Source: Silicimonas sp.
GTDB lineage: Bacteria > Pseudomonadota > Alphaproteobacteria > Rhodobacterales > Rhodobacteraceae
Assembly (NCBI GenBank): GCA_013002465.1
Contig: JABDJO010000009.1
Location: 1 to 52,472, forward strand
Reading direction: 5' to 3'
Length of the DNA stretch: 52,472 bases
The notes beneath the pieces are model-generated. The model saw only the letters and a program-made list of their open reading frames with translations, was not told the DNA's origin and did not search any database. Both the position numbers and the translations under genes were made by a program. Positions 10,317 to 18,540 of this stretch are shown in pieces; position 1 is the stretch's first letter; each line of letters starts with the position of its first letter.

Positions 10317-11329
10317 TGGTCTGCATCGACCAGCGCAAGCGCCTCTTCGATGGGCAAAAGCACGACCATGCGCCCGCCATCGCGGATACGTCCAGCCTCG
10401 CGCCCCGCATCGTCGCCGGACCCAAAGAAAATATCGCCGCGTTGTGCGCCCTTGATGGCAGACCCGGTATCCTGGGCGATCATAAGGCGGCGGATCGGAT
10501 CGGCGCCCTCTTTTTCAAGCCAGACGGGCGCGCCCAGGGGAACAAAGTCGGGATCGACAGCCAGCGTCCGCCCTTCGGTGATCGAGCGATTCATGGCGCC
10601 AAGCGGACCGCGGTCGGGGGCCACGCGCGATACGTCGCGGAAAAAGACATAGGATGGGTTGTGGTGCAAAAGCCTGGCGCCTTCGATTGGGTTGTTGTTG
10701 ACCCAGTTGCGGATCACCCGAGCCGAGACCTGGTGTTCCTCGAATATACCGCGCCGAACCAGTTCCTTGCCGACCGAGCGATAGGGGTGACCGTTCTTGC
10801 CGCCATAGCCGACCCGCAGGCTGGTTCCGTTGCTTAGGCGAATGCGGCCAGACCCTTGAACCTGAAGAAAGAATTTGTCGACCGGGTTTTCGACCCAGGC
10901 AATTTCAAGCCCGCGGTCCTCAAGCACACCGGATTCCTCGATCTGCGCACGGGTAAGCCACGGGCGATCCCCAGGGGCGTCTTCGGGGCGGCGATAGAGC
11001 GGAATGCTGAACCGGGTCGACCGCGTGAGGGAACCATGAAGTTCAGGTTCGTAGTAACCGGTAAAAAGGGGGTCTTCGCCGTCGGTTATCAGGACCGGGC
11101 GAAAGAAGGTTTCAAAAAAGGTTCTTGGGTCTGCATCCTTGCCCGCCAAGGCACAAATCGCGGGCCAGTCGCCGGAATTCAGATCGCCGCAGGTTTCCAG
11201 AAAGACGGAAAGCGCGGCGGTGTGATCGTCGTCGGCCCAGCCGTGCAGGTCGGCCCAGTCCAGAAGCCTGGCATCAGACAGGGCAGGCCCCGCAAGAAAG
11301 GCTGCCGCAAGTGCGCCAAGCCACCGCAT
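10313..11329 (-). CDS. mltA: membrane-bound lytic murein transglycosylase A
   Basis: A 338-residue periplasmic enzyme that cleaves peptidoglycan glycan strands with formation of 1,6-anhydroMurNAc. It has a signal peptide (MRWLGALAAAFLAGPALSDA) without an obvious lipobox. The MltA domain includes LFTGYYEPELHGS and the 3D domain follows (VPLGAPVWLEK, RLMIAQDTGSAIKGAQRGDIFFG), which carries the catalytic aspartate. Its ATG overlaps the stop of the TimA-like gene (ATGA) and its stop overlaps the smr start, a tightly coupled three-gene operon. Confidence 0.93.
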   Translation of the reverse strand: MRWLGALAAAFLAGPALSDARLLDWADLHGWADDDHTAALSVFLETCGDLNSGDWPAICALAGKDADPRTFFETFFRPVLITDGEDPLFTGYYEPELHGSLTRSTRFSIPLYRRPEDAPGDRPWLTRAQIEESGVLEDRGLEIAWVENPVDKFFLQVQGSGRIRLSNGTSLRVGYGGKNGHPYRSVGKELVRRGIFEEHQVSARVIRNWVNNNPIEGARLLHHNPSYVFFRDVSRVAPDRGPLGAMNRSITEGRTLAVDPDFVPLGAPVWLEKEGADPIRRLMIAQDTGSAIKGAQRGDIFFGSGDDAGREAGRIRDGGRMVVLLPIEEALALVDADQ

Positions 11330-11982
11330 CAGTCACCGGTGGCGACCAGTTGCCAATTGGGATCGTCGGCCCCCATGACGCGGGCAAAGGTCCAGACGTC
11401 ACGCTGACGCTTGATTTCGTTCGGATCGCCTTCGATGATCTCGCCATCGGCGTCCTTCACGGTCGAGGTCAGTTCACCGATAAACCGGACGGTAACTTCG
11501 CCTTCGTTTGTCTTCCGATTAAATTCGGCCTCTTTCAGCGAAACTTCGCGGACGCCAACGAAACTGGCGTCGACAGTCAGGCCCTGTTCGTTGCGCTGGT
11601 CGATCACGCTTTGGAAGGTTTCGGCAATTTCGTCGGAAAGGAAATCGCTCACGTTCGACAGGTCGCCATTTTCAAAGGCCATCAGGATCATTTCATAAGC
11701 GCTGCGCGATCCTTCCAGGAACGGTCCGACCATAAAGCCCGGTTCGGCCATTTTCATCGCGGCCAGGGCCTTGGCGCTGGACGATCCGTCGTCCACATGG
11801 TCGATGATATCAAGGTCGGGACCGCCTTCGATCACGTCAAATTCCGGTCTGCGCGATTTGCCGTCCGAGGTGATGGGCGGTTTTTCAAAACCCTCGCGGG
11901 TTCCCAGAACGCTTCGAAGTCGAAGGATCAGGAAGACAGCGATGCCGGCAAGCACCAAAAGCTGGATCAGGGATGAAGACAT
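11329..11982 (-). CDS. Tim44-like (TimA) domain protein
   Basis: A 217-residue protein with one N-terminal membrane helix (SSSLIQLLVLAGIAVFLILR), a linker and a C-terminal Tim44-like domain from ~85 on (GPFLEGSRSAYEMILMAFENGD, ISLKEAEFNRKTNEGEVTVRF-like strands). Bacterial TimA proteins are inner-membrane relatives of mitochondrial Tim44, with an undefined role at the envelope. ATG 11982 gives the usual N-terminus; an upstream in-frame start at 12057 would overlap the divergent promoter region. First gene of the timA-mltA-smr operon, divergent from fxsA. Confidence 0.85.
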   Translation of the reverse strand: MSSSLIQLLVLAGIAVFLILRLRSVLGTREGFEKPPITSDGKSRRPEFDVIEGGPDLDIIDHVDDGSSSAKALAAMKMAEPGFMVGPFLEGSRSAYEMILMAFENGDLSNVSDFLSDEIAETFQSVIDQRNEQGLTVDASFVGVREVSLKEAEFNRKTNEGEVTVRFIGELTSTVKDADGEIIEGDPNEIKRQRDVWTFARVMGADDPNWQLVATGD

Positions 11983-12084
11983 TCGGCCTCGCAAAGCAGA
12001 AGGTTGGGTTTTCGCGTTCAGGGCACATATGTAGGGTGGGTTGACGCCCAAGTCCACCGGATGGGCCGGGTGAGAGAGGTCAAA

Positions 12085-12546
12085 ATGCGCTTACTATTGC
12101 TGTTTCTGCTGGTGCCGCTAATCGAGATTGCGCTGTTCATCAAGGTTGGCGGCTGGATCGGATTGCCCTGGACACTGATTATCGTGGTTCTGACGGCAAT
12201 TTTGGGCACTTTCATGGTGCGCAGCCAAGGTTTGGCGGTCTTGTCGCAATTGCAGGGGTCATTGGCGGATTTGCGCGACCCAACCGAACCTCTTGCCCAT
12301 GGCGCGATGATTCTGTTTTCCGGGGCGTTGTTGCTGACGCCCGGTTTTTTCACCGATGTGGTCGGGTTTTCGTTGCTGGTACCCAGTGTGCGAGCGTCGG
12401 TTTTTCGCTTCATCAAGGAACGCGTGGTGATCCAGAAATTCACATATGGCCCCGATGGTCAGCCCCCGCGCCAGCCCGATGTGATTGACGGCGAGTACGA
12501 GGAAATCAAGAAATCCGAAGGCCCCTCGGGGTGGACCCGGCATTGA
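12085..12546 (+). CDS. fxsA: FxsA family membrane protein
   Basis: A 153-residue inner-membrane protein. It starts RLLLLFLLVPLIEIALFIKV and has GTFMVRSQGL, GALLLTPGFFTDVVGFSLLVP and ~4 hydrophobic segments, as in FxsA, whose overproduction in E. coli relieves F-plasmid exclusion of phage T7. The normal function is unknown. The C-terminal ~40 residues are soluble and acidic (DVIDGEYEEI). ATG 12085 follows GAGAGGT; the longer frame from 12004 runs through the divergent timA promoter region. secB follows after 59 bases. Confidence 0.9.
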   Translation: MRLLLLFLLVPLIEIALFIKVGGWIGLPWTLIIVVLTAILGTFMVRSQGLAVLSQLQGSLADLRDPTEPLAHGAMILFSGALLLTPGFFTDVVGFSLLVPSVRASVFRFIKERVVIQKFTYGPDGQPPRQPDVIDGEYEEIKKSEGPSGWTRH

Positions 12547-12605
12547 GCGCGCCGAAGCGCTCTGGTACACACCGCCAACTTTCAAACCCCAGCCCGGAGA
12601 GCCAG

Positions 12606-13091
12606 ATGGCCGAAAACGAAAATGGCGCGCAGCCACAGATGCCGCAGATGAAGGTCCTTGGACAGTTCATTCGCGATATGTCCTTTGAAAACATCCTGTC
12701 GCGGAAGCCCATCGACGGTCAGGTGCAGCCAGACATTCAGGTGCAGGTCGCACTGGATGGCCGCAAGGGCAACGCCGATGGCCAGTACGAGGTGATTTCA
12801 AAGTACAACATCACGTCCAAAAACAAGGGCAGCGAAGATGTGCTGTTTGTGCTTGAGCTGGAATACGGCGGGCTGTTTCAGATCGACAACATCCCGGAAG
12901 AGCAGCTGCACCCCTTCCTGATGATCGAGTGTCCGCGCATGATATTTCCCTTCGTGCGCCGCATCGTCAGCGACATCACACGGGACGGGGGCTTTCCGCC
13001 GCTGAACCTGGACAATATTGATTTCGTTGCCCTTTACCGCCAGCAGCTGGCACAGCGTCAGGCCGAAAAGTCAGAAACTCCGGTCAGTTAA
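12606..13091 (+). CDS. secB: SecB, protein-export chaperone
   Basis: A 161-residue tetrameric cytoplasmic chaperone that holds precursor proteins unfolded and hands them to SecA. Conserved segments: [69 protein letters not shown] (in pieces). An acidic or glutamine-rich start is typical of alphaproteobacterial SecB. ATG 12606 has GGAGAGCC upstream. It overlaps the convergent dnaQ by 8 bases. Confidence 0.97.
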   Translation: MAENENGAQPQMPQMKVLGQFIRDMSFENILSRKPIDGQVQPDIQVQVALDGRKGNADGQYEVISKYNITSKNKGSEDVLFVLELEYGGLFQIDNIPEEQLHPFLMIECPRMIFPFVRRIVSDITRDGGFPPLNLDNIDFVALYRQQLAQRQAEKSETPVS

Positions 13092-13779
13092 GCCGCCTCC
13101 AAAGCGCTGCATCGCCCATGTCGGACACCAGTTTGGCATGGGCTTCCTTTTCTTCGGGAGTAAGACGGCTGGGCAGCGGACTGGGGCGTGGTTTTGGCCG
13201 CCACACTTCGCCGGTGTCCGCATCGGTCATCTGGCTGTCGTTTGACGAGGCCAGAACAAGGTCGGGCTGTCGCCCGCCGATTAGTTCCAGATAGACTTCG
13301 GCCAGGATTTCGCTGTCCAGAAGCGCGCCGTGCAGGGTGCGCGCCGAATTGTCGATGCCATAACGGCGACACAAGGCATCGAGCGACGCGGGCGAGCCCG
13401 GGAATTTCTTTCGGGCGATTTCCAGGGTGTCGATGGCGCGGTCGAATGGAAGCGTCTGAATTTTTTGCCAGCGAAGTTCGGCATTGATGAACTTCATGTC
13501 GAAGGCGGCGTTGTGAATCACCAGCTTGGCGTCGCCGATAAAATCCAGAAACGCCTCGGCCACATCTTTGAATACCGGCTTGTCGCGCAGAAAATCAAAG
13601 GTCAGCCCGTGGACCTGTACTGCACCTTCGGGCACGTCGCGTTCAGGGTTGACATACTGGTGATAGGTTCTGCCTGTCGGCATGTGGCCAAAAAGTTCGA
13701 CAGCGCCAATTTCGACGATTCTGTCGCCGGTTTCAGGGTCCAACCCTGTCGTTTCAGTGTCGAGAACGATTTCCCGCAT
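13084..13779 (-). CDS. dnaQ: DNA polymerase III epsilon subunit (proofreading exonuclease)
   Basis: A 231-residue 3'-5' exonuclease of the replicative polymerase core. Exo I is [14 protein letters not shown] (D7, E9), Exo II is [16 protein letters not shown] and Exo [20 protein letters not shown], a DEDDh-type set. The C-terminal ~50 residues would bind the polymerase alpha subunit. ATG 13779 puts the Exo I motif at the very start, as normal. It overlaps coaE upstream by 26 bases, last gene of a maf-aroE-coaE-dnaQ operon. Confidence 0.96.
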   Translation of the reverse strand: MREIVLDTETTGLDPETGDRIVEIGAVELFGHMPTGRTYHQYVNPERDVPEGAVQVHGLTFDFLRDKPVFKDVAEAFLDFIGDAKLVIHNAAFDMKFINAELRWQKIQTLPFDRAIDTLEIARKKFPGSPASLDALCRRYGIDNSARTLHGALLDSEILAEVYLELIGGRQPDLVLASSNDSQMTDADTGEVWRPKPRPSPLPSRLTPEEKEAHAKLVSDMGDAALWRRLN

Positions 13780-14371
13780 CTGCCAGCCTGCCCCTGATTG
13801 TCCCAAGCACATCATGGACAGAGGCGCGGGCGGCTTCAAGGGATGTCGTTTCAATCACCACGTCGGCGCGGGTGCGTTTTTCGGCATCGGGCATTTGCTG
13901 CGATTTCAGGTGTTCGAATTTTTCGACCGTCATGCCCGGGCGATCCAATACACGAGCACGCTGAGCCTCGGCAGGGGCCGAGACGACGATGGTCATGTCG
14001 ACGTCTGTGTCGCTGCCTGTTTCGAACAGAAGCGGGATATCGACAAGAACGATGGAAGCGGTGGACGTCGCGATAAAGCTTTCGCGGTCAGCACGCACGA
14101 GTGGATGCACGATGCCTTCGAGTTGCGACAAGGCGGTTTTGTCGTTCTTGATCCAGTCGGACAGGGCGGTGCGATCAGCCTGACCGTCTTTTATTGCCTC
14201 GGGGCGGATTTTTCTGATCGGATCAACGGCCTTTCCGCCCTTGGCGTACAGGCGATGAACTGCCGCGTCGGCATCCCAAACCGGCACGCCTTCGTCGTAA
14301 AACATCTCGGCGGTCGTGGTTTTGCCCATACCGATCGAGCCGGTCAGTCCGATCACGAAGGGCCGGGTCAC
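13754..14371 (-). CDS. coaE: dephospho-CoA kinase
   Basis: A 205-residue kinase for the last step of coenzyme A synthesis (dephospho-CoA + ATP). The P-loop is [17 protein letters not shown] (K17), followed by [12 protein letters not shown] with the substrate-binding aspartate, and [16 protein letters not shown] LID-region sequence. Length is normal. Start overlaps the aroE stop (4 bases), and its 3' end overlaps dnaQ, so translation is coupled through the operon. Confidence 0.96.
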   Translation of the reverse strand: MTRPFVIGLTGSIGMGKTTTAEMFYDEGVPVWDADAAVHRLYAKGGKAVDPIRKIRPEAIKDGQADRTALSDWIKNDKTALSQLEGIVHPLVRADRESFIATSTASIVLVDIPLLFETGSDTDVDMTIVVSAPAEAQRARVLDRPGMTVEKFEHLKSQQMPDAEKRTRADVVIETTSLEAARASVHDVLGTIRGRLADAGNRSRH

Positions 14372-15204
14372 AGAAGAATTGCCTCGCGCAGCTTTTCGTC
14401 GACCTCGGGTTTCATTCCGAACCAGCGTTCGAATCCCGGTGCGGCCTGGTACAATAGCATGCCCAAACCATCCACGGTCTGGCAGCCGATGGATTTGGCG
14501 TGGGCCAATAAAGCAGTTTCAAGCGGGGCATAGACCAGGTCGGTCACAACGGCCTCTTTTGACAACCCATCCAGCGGCACCCGCATTTCCGGTTTGCCGA
14601 CCATGCCAAGCGAGGTCGCATTCACAACCGTTCGCGCACCTTCCAGCATATTGCCGGCCTGAACCCAGTCGTGAACCTTGACCTTGGTGCCGAATTCACG
14701 CTGCAACGCCTCGCTTCGGGTTTTGGTGCGGTTGGTCAACCGGATCTCGGTTGCGCCGGCGTCGATCAGAGAGGCGATCACGGCACGCGCCGCACCGCCC
14801 GAGCCCAGAACAGCCGCGGGGCCATCGGGCGCGTTCCAGTCGGGCGCACCCTGTTTCAAATTCTCAAGGAACCCGTATCCGTCTGTGTTGTCGGCATATA
14901 GTTTGCCGTCGTCGCGAAAAATCAGGGTATTTGCCGACCCGATCAATGCGGCCCGGTCCGAAACCAGGTCGGCAATGGAAAGGACGTGTTCTTTGTGGGG
15001 AATGGTGACGTTGACGCCGACGAATCCCAGCTTTGGCAACGAACTTAGCGCGTCTTCCAGATCGTCCGACGATATATCCATCGGGATGTAGTACCCCGGC
15101 ATGCCGTACCGCCTGAGCCAGTGGCGGAATACCCGCGGTGACTTGCTGTGCGAAACCGGCGAGCCGATCACACCTGCCAGGGGGATACGTTTGGGGTCGG
15201 TCAT
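14368..15204 (-). CDS. aroE: shikimate dehydrogenase
   Basis: A 278-residue NADPH-dependent enzyme reducing 3-dehydroshikimate in aromatic amino acid synthesis. The shikimate-binding SHSKSP and the catalytic lysine in [10 protein letters not shown] are at the N-terminus, the aspartate in [11 protein letters not shown] is present, and the nucleotide site GSGGAARA follows with NRTKTRSE as the phosphate-binding loop. Four-base overlaps with maf upstream and coaE downstream. Confidence 0.96.
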   Translation of the reverse strand: MTDPKRIPLAGVIGSPVSHSKSPRVFRHWLRRYGMPGYYIPMDISSDDLEDALSSLPKLGFVGVNVTIPHKEHVLSIADLVSDRAALIGSANTLIFRDDGKLYADNTDGYGFLENLKQGAPDWNAPDGPAAVLGSGGAARAVIASLIDAGATEIRLTNRTKTRSEALQREFGTKVKVHDWVQAGNMLEGARTVVNATSLGMVGKPEMRVPLDGLSKEAVVTDLVYAPLETALLAHAKSIGCQTVDGLGMLLYQAAPGFERWFGMKPEVDEKLREAILL

Positions 15205-15797
15205 TGGGGCAGGGTGCCCTTCAATGTCAGATAGGACAAGATCTCTAACAGGGGCATTCCCAGAATATTGAAGTGGTCGCCTTCGATGCGGCTGAACAGA
15301 CGAACGCCTTCTTCCTCCAGCTTATAGGCGCCGACCGAATGCTGAATGCTTTCCCAGTTGCGCGCCACATAATCGGTGATCCAGTTTTCCGACGCCTCGC
15401 GCATCCAAAGCCTGGCAACGCCCACATGGCGCCAGACCGCGCGTCCGTCTTCCTGAATGACGGCCGCTGAAAACAGGCTGTGCCGTTGCCCGGCCATGGC
15501 CATCAAGGTTTCGATGGCTTCGGTCGGGCTTTCGGGTTTCGACAGCAGGCGGCCGTCAAACTCAAGCACCTGATCGCAACCCAGAACCAGCTTGTCGGGG
15601 TGTTTTCGCCCGATCTTCGCCGCCTTGGCTTCGGCCAGGGCATCGGCAATGTCGCGGGCGGGCGCGCCATCAAGCACCAGCGCGTCCTTGATCGCCTGTT
15701 CGTCAACCCGTGCGGGAACGATTTCAATATCCACCCCGGCGCGGCGAAGAAGCTCGGCACGGATGGTCGAAGAAGACGCGAGTATAAGATCGGCCAT
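15201..15797 (-). CDS. maf: Maf family nucleotide pyrophosphatase
   Basis: A 198-residue house-cleaning nucleoside triphosphate pyrophosphatase. LILASSSTIRAELLRRAG is the signature N-terminus; the usual S-P-R is S-T-I-R here, as in the YceF-like branch that acts on m7GTP. LVLGCDQVLEFDGRLLSKP carries the catalytic aspartate. It is the first gene of the leftward operon maf-aroE-coaE-dnaQ, reading away from the putative origin immediately to its right. Confidence 0.92.
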   Translation of the reverse strand: MADLILASSSTIRAELLRRAGVDIEIVPARVDEQAIKDALVLDGAPARDIADALAEAKAAKIGRKHPDKLVLGCDQVLEFDGRLLSKPESPTEAIETLMAMAGQRHSLFSAAVIQEDGRAVWRHVGVARLWMREASENWITDYVARNWESIQHSVGAYKLEEEGVRLFSRIEGDHFNILGMPLLEILSYLTLKGTLPQ

Positions 15798-15849
15798 GAC
15801 AGACGCCTGTCTGCCGGGTGCATTCTGCTTTGTCTATACGCAGACTTCC

Positions 15850-15858
15850 TGGGGATAA
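15850..15858 (-). promoter_or_regulatory. DnaA box candidate
   Basis: Reads TTATCCCCA on the minus strand, one mismatch from TTATCCACA. It is the leftmost box of the probable origin. Confidence 0.5.
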
Positions 15859-15963
15859 TGTTGGGTATGACTCTGTGCGCTGGACGTGGGGCGTTCTCTG
15901 AATCAGATGGTCAAGGAGGGGTTGCGAGAATTTCCAATCGGACATTCAAAATCTGCCAGCCTC

Positions 15964-15972
15964 TTATCCACG
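15964..15972 (+). promoter_or_regulatory. DnaA box candidate
   Basis: TTATCCACG, one mismatch at the last position; this variant is a known functional DnaA box in alphaproteobacterial origins. Confidence 0.65.
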
Positions 15973-16032
15973 GTGGACATCCGGAATCCACGGGTTGTGA
16001 GTAGGCCATATCTTCGTGAGTTATCCGGCGCG

Positions 16033-16041
16033 TTCTCCACA
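16033..16041 (+). promoter_or_regulatory. DnaA box candidate
   Basis: TTCTCCACA, one mismatch from TTATCCACA, followed at once by a weaker AGGTCCACG. Confidence 0.5.
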
Positions 16042-16130
16042 GGTCCACGGTTGCTAACGGTGCAGTAACCCTTTGTTTTGCAATCTAATTACTACGCTGT
16101 CCCTGGTTATTCCGAACTGGTCGGCGCGCG

Positions 16131-16148
16131 TTTTCCACTTGTGGACAA
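16131..16148. promoter_or_regulatory. inverted pair of DnaA boxes
   Basis: TTTTCCACT on the plus strand abuts TTGTCCACA on the minus strand with no gap, giving an 18-base near-palindrome. It is the box pair closest to the A+T-rich tract, 52 bases away, the arrangement expected for a DnaA loading site. Confidence 0.65.
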
Positions 16149-16200
16149 GTCGGCGACAAACCAAGGAATTCCACTTGTCCCTGCCTCCTACAACCACATC

Positions 16201-16230
16201 ATCTTTTCTTTCTTACATATATATTTATTA
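16201..16230. other. A+T-rich DNA unwinding element candidate
   Basis: Twenty-six of 30 bases are A or T (only four C), including ACATATATATTTATTA, in an otherwise GC-rich chromosome. It lies between the DnaA boxes and the hemJ ribosome site, so it may also be the hemJ promoter region. Confidence 0.65.
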
Positions 16231-16256
16231 GAGGGACCGAAGAGCGGAGACCTTGC

Positions 16257-16706
16257 ATGGCCGAGATTCTGGCAAACCTCTATCCCTGGACGAAGGCGTT
16301 TCACGTGATCTCGGTGATCGCCTGGATGGCGGGGTTGTTCTATTTGCCTCGATTGTTTGTACATCACGTGGAACGTGCTGGCGCCTCTGGCGAAACGCAT
16401 GAGGTGTTCACGATGATGGAGCGAAAGCTTCTGCGTCTTATCATGAACCCCGCGATGATCGCGACCTGGGTGTTTGGTCTGATGCTGGTCTTTACACCGG
16501 GGATTGTCGATTGGTCTTCGATTTGGCCCTGGACCAAGGCTGCGGCCGTTCTTGGAATGACATGGTTTCACCATTGGTTGGGGTATCGACGCAAAGAGTT
16601 CTTGGCGGGTGAGAATACGCGAAGCGGGCGCACATACAGGCTGATGAATGAAGTGCCGACTGTCCTGATGATCGTGATCGTGATCTCTGTGATTGTGAAG
16701 TTTTGA
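16257..16706 (+). CDS. hemJ: HemJ, protoporphyrinogen IX oxidase
   Basis: A 149-residue inner-membrane protein with about four helices that oxidises protoporphyrinogen IX to protoporphyrin IX in haem and bacteriochlorophyll synthesis. Conserved: WTKAFHVISVIAWMAGLFYLPRLFVHH, with the essential histidine, ERKLLRLIMNPAMI and TWFHHWLGYRRKEF. The ATG follows GCGGAGA. In related genomes a hem gene sits beside the origin; here the first gene to the right is hemJ, without hemE or hemH. Confidence 0.95.
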   Translation: MAEILANLYPWTKAFHVISVIAWMAGLFYLPRLFVHHVERAGASGETHEVFTMMERKLLRLIMNPAMIATWVFGLMLVFTPGIVDWSSIWPWTKAAAVLGMTWFHHWLGYRRKEFLAGENTRSGRTYRLMNEVPTVLMIVIVISVIVKF

Positions 16707-16858
16707 CCGGCAAACACGACCAATCACAAACGATAGTGTTTTAAGAATACACACCGGCGTAGCCGTATCTTTGCCGCATATTCCACTCAAATCGAACACA
16801 TTCCAGCGAAAGAATTGCGGAAAATGTATAAGTCGTTGAAGGCCAATTAGTTTTGCCG

Positions 16859-18370
16859 ATGACGAACGCAGATATCGCCCACGGGACCATTTTGGCCGAG
16901 CAGGCGCTTCCGATCGGTACGGTGTTGTCAGGTGATCAGTTTACGATCACAGGGCAACTTGGTGCGGGCGGTTTTGGCATAACCTATCGGGCGATGGACA
17001 ACGTCCTTGGGCGGACAATTGTCATAAAAGAGTGCTTTCCCGTCGATTTCTGTTTTCGCGAGGGCACAAGTGTTCTGGCGCGCAGCCAATCATTTGCAAA
17101 GCCCGTTCATGACATCGTGAAGATGTTCATGCGCGAAGCGCGCAGCCTGGCCAAGCTGCGTCATCCGAACATCGTTGGTGTGCATCGGGCGTTTGAGGAA
17201 AACGACACGGCTTACATGGTGTTGGACCTGATTGACGGGCGCGATCTGTTCGATGTTTTGAAATCGGAATCCATGCGGTTATCGCCGGGCCGCGTGACGG
17301 ATGTCCTGATGCAACTGCTTGATGCGATTGAAATCGTTCATGACTCTGGATTGCTGCATCGTGACATTTCGCCGGACAATATCATTCTGGAGAATTCCGG
17401 GACCCCTGTTCTGATCGACTTTGGTGCGGCGCGCGGCGATGCCAGTAGCCACACCAGGGCCGTGTCGTCGTTGCTTGTGGTCAAGGATGGCTATTCACCG
17501 CAGGAGTTTTATGTGGCGGGTGCCGAACAGACGCCAAGCAGCGATCTCTATGCCCTTGCCGCGACGTTCTATCATGTGGTCAGCGGTGAAGCGCCCGCGA
17601 ACAGCCAGGTTCGTATGGTCGAGATCGCTGGGCGGAAACCCGATCCTTGTGTTCCGCTTTCTGGGCGGATTGAAGGGTATGACGACGCGTTTTTACAGGC
17701 GATTGACGCGGCGATGTCGCTGCATCCAAGCGACAGGCTTCAATCGGCTGGCAAGTGGCGAAGCTTGATTGCGGATTGCGCAGGTGACTTGGCGCCGGAG
17801 AGTGGCGGAAAACGGGCATCCAGCCACGATGTCAGCCTGGATATTGAACTTGCGCTGACGCAATTGGTTGAGGAAACGAACGAAGAGGTTCGCAAGACCA
17901 GCCAGATTCCCGAAGTATCCGAACCTGTTATCGTTCCCTTGAAAGAAGCGCCGAAACCCACCTGGGTTGAGGAATTCAACCAGGAATCGCTGTCACCCGA
18001 GCCCGATCCGGTGGTTGAAGACGAGCGTTCCGGTCCCCGCATTGAACCAAAGGATGCCAAGGATGAAGACGGCGAGAAGTTGACCTATATCGCGCCGGAG
18101 TTCATTGAAATCGGCTGGATCAATCGGGCATTGGACGATCAGGTGCGTATCCGGAGCGATCTTGAAACTGTTGACGGGGGGTGTACCGACAAGGCTGAGG
18201 CATCAGCGTCGGACAATGGGGCCGAGTTGCCGGATGATAGGGGCGACGGCGCGGCGGACGAGGCGCCGGCGGCTGAGGTGGTGCATCGGTCCAGATTTCG
18301 CCTTTCTACCGTTATCCTCGGCGTCGTGGTTTGCCTTTTCTATCTGTTCTTGTCGGAAGGTCTTAAGTGA
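16859..18370 (+). CDS. serine/threonine protein kinase with C-terminal membrane anchor
   Basis: A 503-residue Hanks-type kinase. Glycine loop LGAGGFGITYRA (35-45), VAIK-type lysine in IVIKECFP (K57), catalytic HRDISPDNIIL (D169), DFGAA (D187; DFG intact) and the YSPQEFYVAG activation/P+1 region. The kinase domain ends near 310. A long acidic, low-complexity linker (~320-475) leads to one helix at the very end (LSTVILGVVVCLFYLFL), so the kinase domain faces the cytoplasm as a tail-anchored protein. ATG 16859 is preferred to a TTG two codons upstream. It sits between hemJ and rho, 0.6 kb from the origin, with no phosphatase or FHA gene nearby. Targets are unknown. Confidence 0.9.
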   Translation: MTNADIAHGTILAEQALPIGTVLSGDQFTITGQLGAGGFGITYRAMDNVLGRTIVIKECFPVDFCFREGTSVLARSQSFAKPVHDIVKMFMREARSLAKLRHPNIVGVHRAFEENDTAYMVLDLIDGRDLFDVLKSESMRLSPGRVTDVLMQLLDAIEIVHDSGLLHRDISPDNIILENSGTPVLIDFGAARGDASSHTRAVSSLLVVKDGYSPQEFYVAGAEQTPSSDLYALAATFYHVVSGEAPANSQVRMVEIAGRKPDPCVPLSGRIEGYDDAFLQAIDAAMSLHPSDRLQSAGKWRSLIADCAGDLAPESGGKRASSHDVSLDIELALTQLVEETNEEVRKTSQIPEVSEPVIVPLKEAPKPTWVEEFNQESLSPEPDPVVEDERSGPRIEPKDAKDEDGEKLTYIAPEFIEIGWINRALDDQVRIRSDLETVDGGCTDKAEASASDNGAELPDDRGDGAADEAPAAEVVHRSRFRLSTVILGVVVCLFYLFLSEGLK

Positions 18371-18421
18371 CTGGCAACGGCACGGTCTGCTTGAATTTCG
18401 CTCATGCCAAAACCGGCTTGG

Positions 18422-18450
18422 TTGACTTAGTGTCGCTCGCTCCCTAAATA
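18422..18450 (+). promoter_or_regulatory. candidate rho promoter and leader
   Basis: TTGACT (5/6) and, 17 bases on, TAAATA, ending 90 bases before the rho ATG. The leader just after it (18458-18478) can fold CGGGTGCC against GGTGCCCG with a 5-base loop and two G-U pairs. rho genes are often autoregulated through their leader; that is an inference here. Confidence 0.4.
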
Positions 18451-18540
18451 TCCGCCTCGGGTGCCGTCCTGGTGCCCGGTGACTTTCACATTTCCTAAAA
18501 CGACCCGTCCGGTGCGCCCGGCGGCTGCAAAGGTTTTTCC

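Larger units (their letters stand above)
15798..16256. other. probable chromosomal replication origin (oriC)
   Basis: A 459-base gene-free stretch between maf (leftward) and hemJ (rightward). Seen: four 9-mers one mismatch from TTATCCACA (15850-15858 minus, 15964-15972 plus, 16033-16041 plus, 16140-16148 minus), one with two mismatches (16131-16139), weaker ones at 15984 and 16107, three GANTC methylation sites (15869, 15900, 15984), and an A+T-rich tract next to hemJ. Known: in Caulobacter the origin sits beside the maf-aroE-coaE-dnaQ genes on one side and hem/rho/mnmE-mnmG-rsmG-parAB on the other, as here. Flanking genes point outward. Maf-side and hemJ-side promoters must also lie within. 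No ORF of note is inside. Confidence 0.82.

Noticed and set aside
16298..16308. GTTTCACGTGA in hemJ, 11 consecutive bases of parS
   Set aside because: The other arm does not match (11/16 overall), and the bases encode the conserved FHV of HemJ, so protein constraint explains it.
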